A stretch of DNA of 14,516 bases from QPIN01 sp964472945 (GTDB lineage Bacteria > Pseudomonadota > Gammaproteobacteria > Methylococcales > Methylomonadaceae), in NCBI GenBank assembly GCA_964472945.1, contig CAYYNM010000071.1, positions 1-14,516 on the forward strand, read 5' to 3'. How positions within the stretch are numbered: the stretch's first letter is position 1; each line of letters begins with the position of its first letter. The notes under the pieces are model-generated. The model saw only the letters and a program-made list of their open reading frames with translations. It did no database searches and was not told the DNA's origin. The position numbers and the translations under genes were made by a program. Positions 14,176 to 14,516 of this stretch are shown here, piece after piece.

Positions 14176-14491
14176 ATGTGGATTAAACAACTAAAAATTG
14201 AGGGCATGACCTGCCCAACTTGTGCGGCAGGAATTGAAACAAAGCTCAATGTGCTTAAAGGCGTGAAGATTAAAGTTTCTTACCCTGAAGGTATTGGACA
14301 ACTAGAGATGAGTGGTAACCGAAATTGGCGATGAGCAGGTGGCTACTACAGATACCCCCGTACCTACCTCCGAAAATAACGGCCGGCAACTGCATGAGGC
14401 TATTATCGGCACTGGTTCTGGTGCTTTTGCCTGTGCACTTACAAAGAAATCGTTATCGACTTGCTTATACTCGATGTTCCAGTTTTTTTAA
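14176..14491 (+). pseudogene. merA: Degenerate merA (mercuric reductase remnant, frameshifted and truncated)
   Basis: MerA reduces Hg(II) to volatile Hg(0) with NADPH and needs a core of roughly 460 residues. Here an ATG at 14176 (AAGGAA five bases upstream) starts the N-terminal HMA domain with GMTCPTCAAGIE, but the frame stops at 14332-14334 after 52 codons. In the +1 frame from about 14315 the reading continues VTEIGDEQ..., through a linker into HEAIIGTGSGAFACAL (FAD-binding GxGxxG, 14408-14440). It then turns into unrelated sequence and stops at 14489-14491. The last helix and strand of the HMA domain are missing between the two parts, so an internal deletion probably caused the shift. 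No redox Cys pair, NADPH domain or C-terminal cysteines are present. The gene lies 14 bp after merP. Confidence 0.85.
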
Positions 14492-14516
14492 CTTGAATTC
14501 AGAAAATACTAAAAAC

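Overview
The window comes from an AT-rich proteobacterial chromosome, most likely a gammaproteobacterium. The gene order pcnB-folK-panB-panC and the E. coli-like YbiT, PcnB and PanD proteins support this. FliW, mer genes and many small palindromic repeats would fit groups such as Methylococcales or Thiotrichales, but the sequence alone does not settle the genus.

Layout. (1) Positions 1-50 are the right end of a small non-coding mobile element, followed by an orphan fliW (90-542, +). (2) Positions 647-6536 (-) hold a tight housekeeping operon, pcnB > folK > panB > panC > mscS-type channel > panD. It covers RNA polyadenylation, folate synthesis and the pantothenate pathway (PanB, PanC, PanD). 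folK and panB overlap their upstream neighbours, panC starts 5 nt after panB, and panD has a good internal promoter. A bidirectional terminator separates fliW from panD. (3) Positions 6824-7459 (+) encode a 59-aa membrane miniprotein and an RDD-family membrane protein, separated only by an in-frame TAA. (4) Positions 7460-9107 are accessory: a hairpin-rich spacer, a two-gene minus-strand unit (an unknown 107-aa protein and a CcbP-like calcium-binding protein), an 8-bp x 7 tandem repeat just upstream of that unit, and a 212-bp MITE-like element. (5) The element truncates an ArsB/NhaD/SLC13-like permease (9108-9434, -). The gene upstream of this permease (9468-10400, -) encodes an exported protein with an LPxTA-like C-terminal sorting-type tail. 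(6) Positions 10591-12180 (+) are ybiT, an ABC-F ATPase. (7) Positions 12267 to the end (+) are a mercury-resistance locus: merR, a 790-bp spacer, merT, merP and a broken merA.

How the parts work together. The mer locus is the most informative region. MerR keeps the three mercury-binding cysteines. A MerR-type operator (TTGACT, a 14-bp perfect dyad and a long 19-20 bp spacer) lies downstream of merR and about 500 bp upstream of merT, and the intervening leader is full of palindromic repeats. MerT and MerP look intact, but merA is reduced to its metal-binding domain plus the start of the flavin domain, in two frames. As it stands, the locus would import Hg(II) without a reductase beside it.

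No CRISPR array, tRNA, rRNA or complete transposase gene was seen. The best leads for new biology are the calcium-binding pair behind a slippage-prone octamer repeat, the LPxTA-tailed exported protein, and the family of CCTGAATCC-ended elements.
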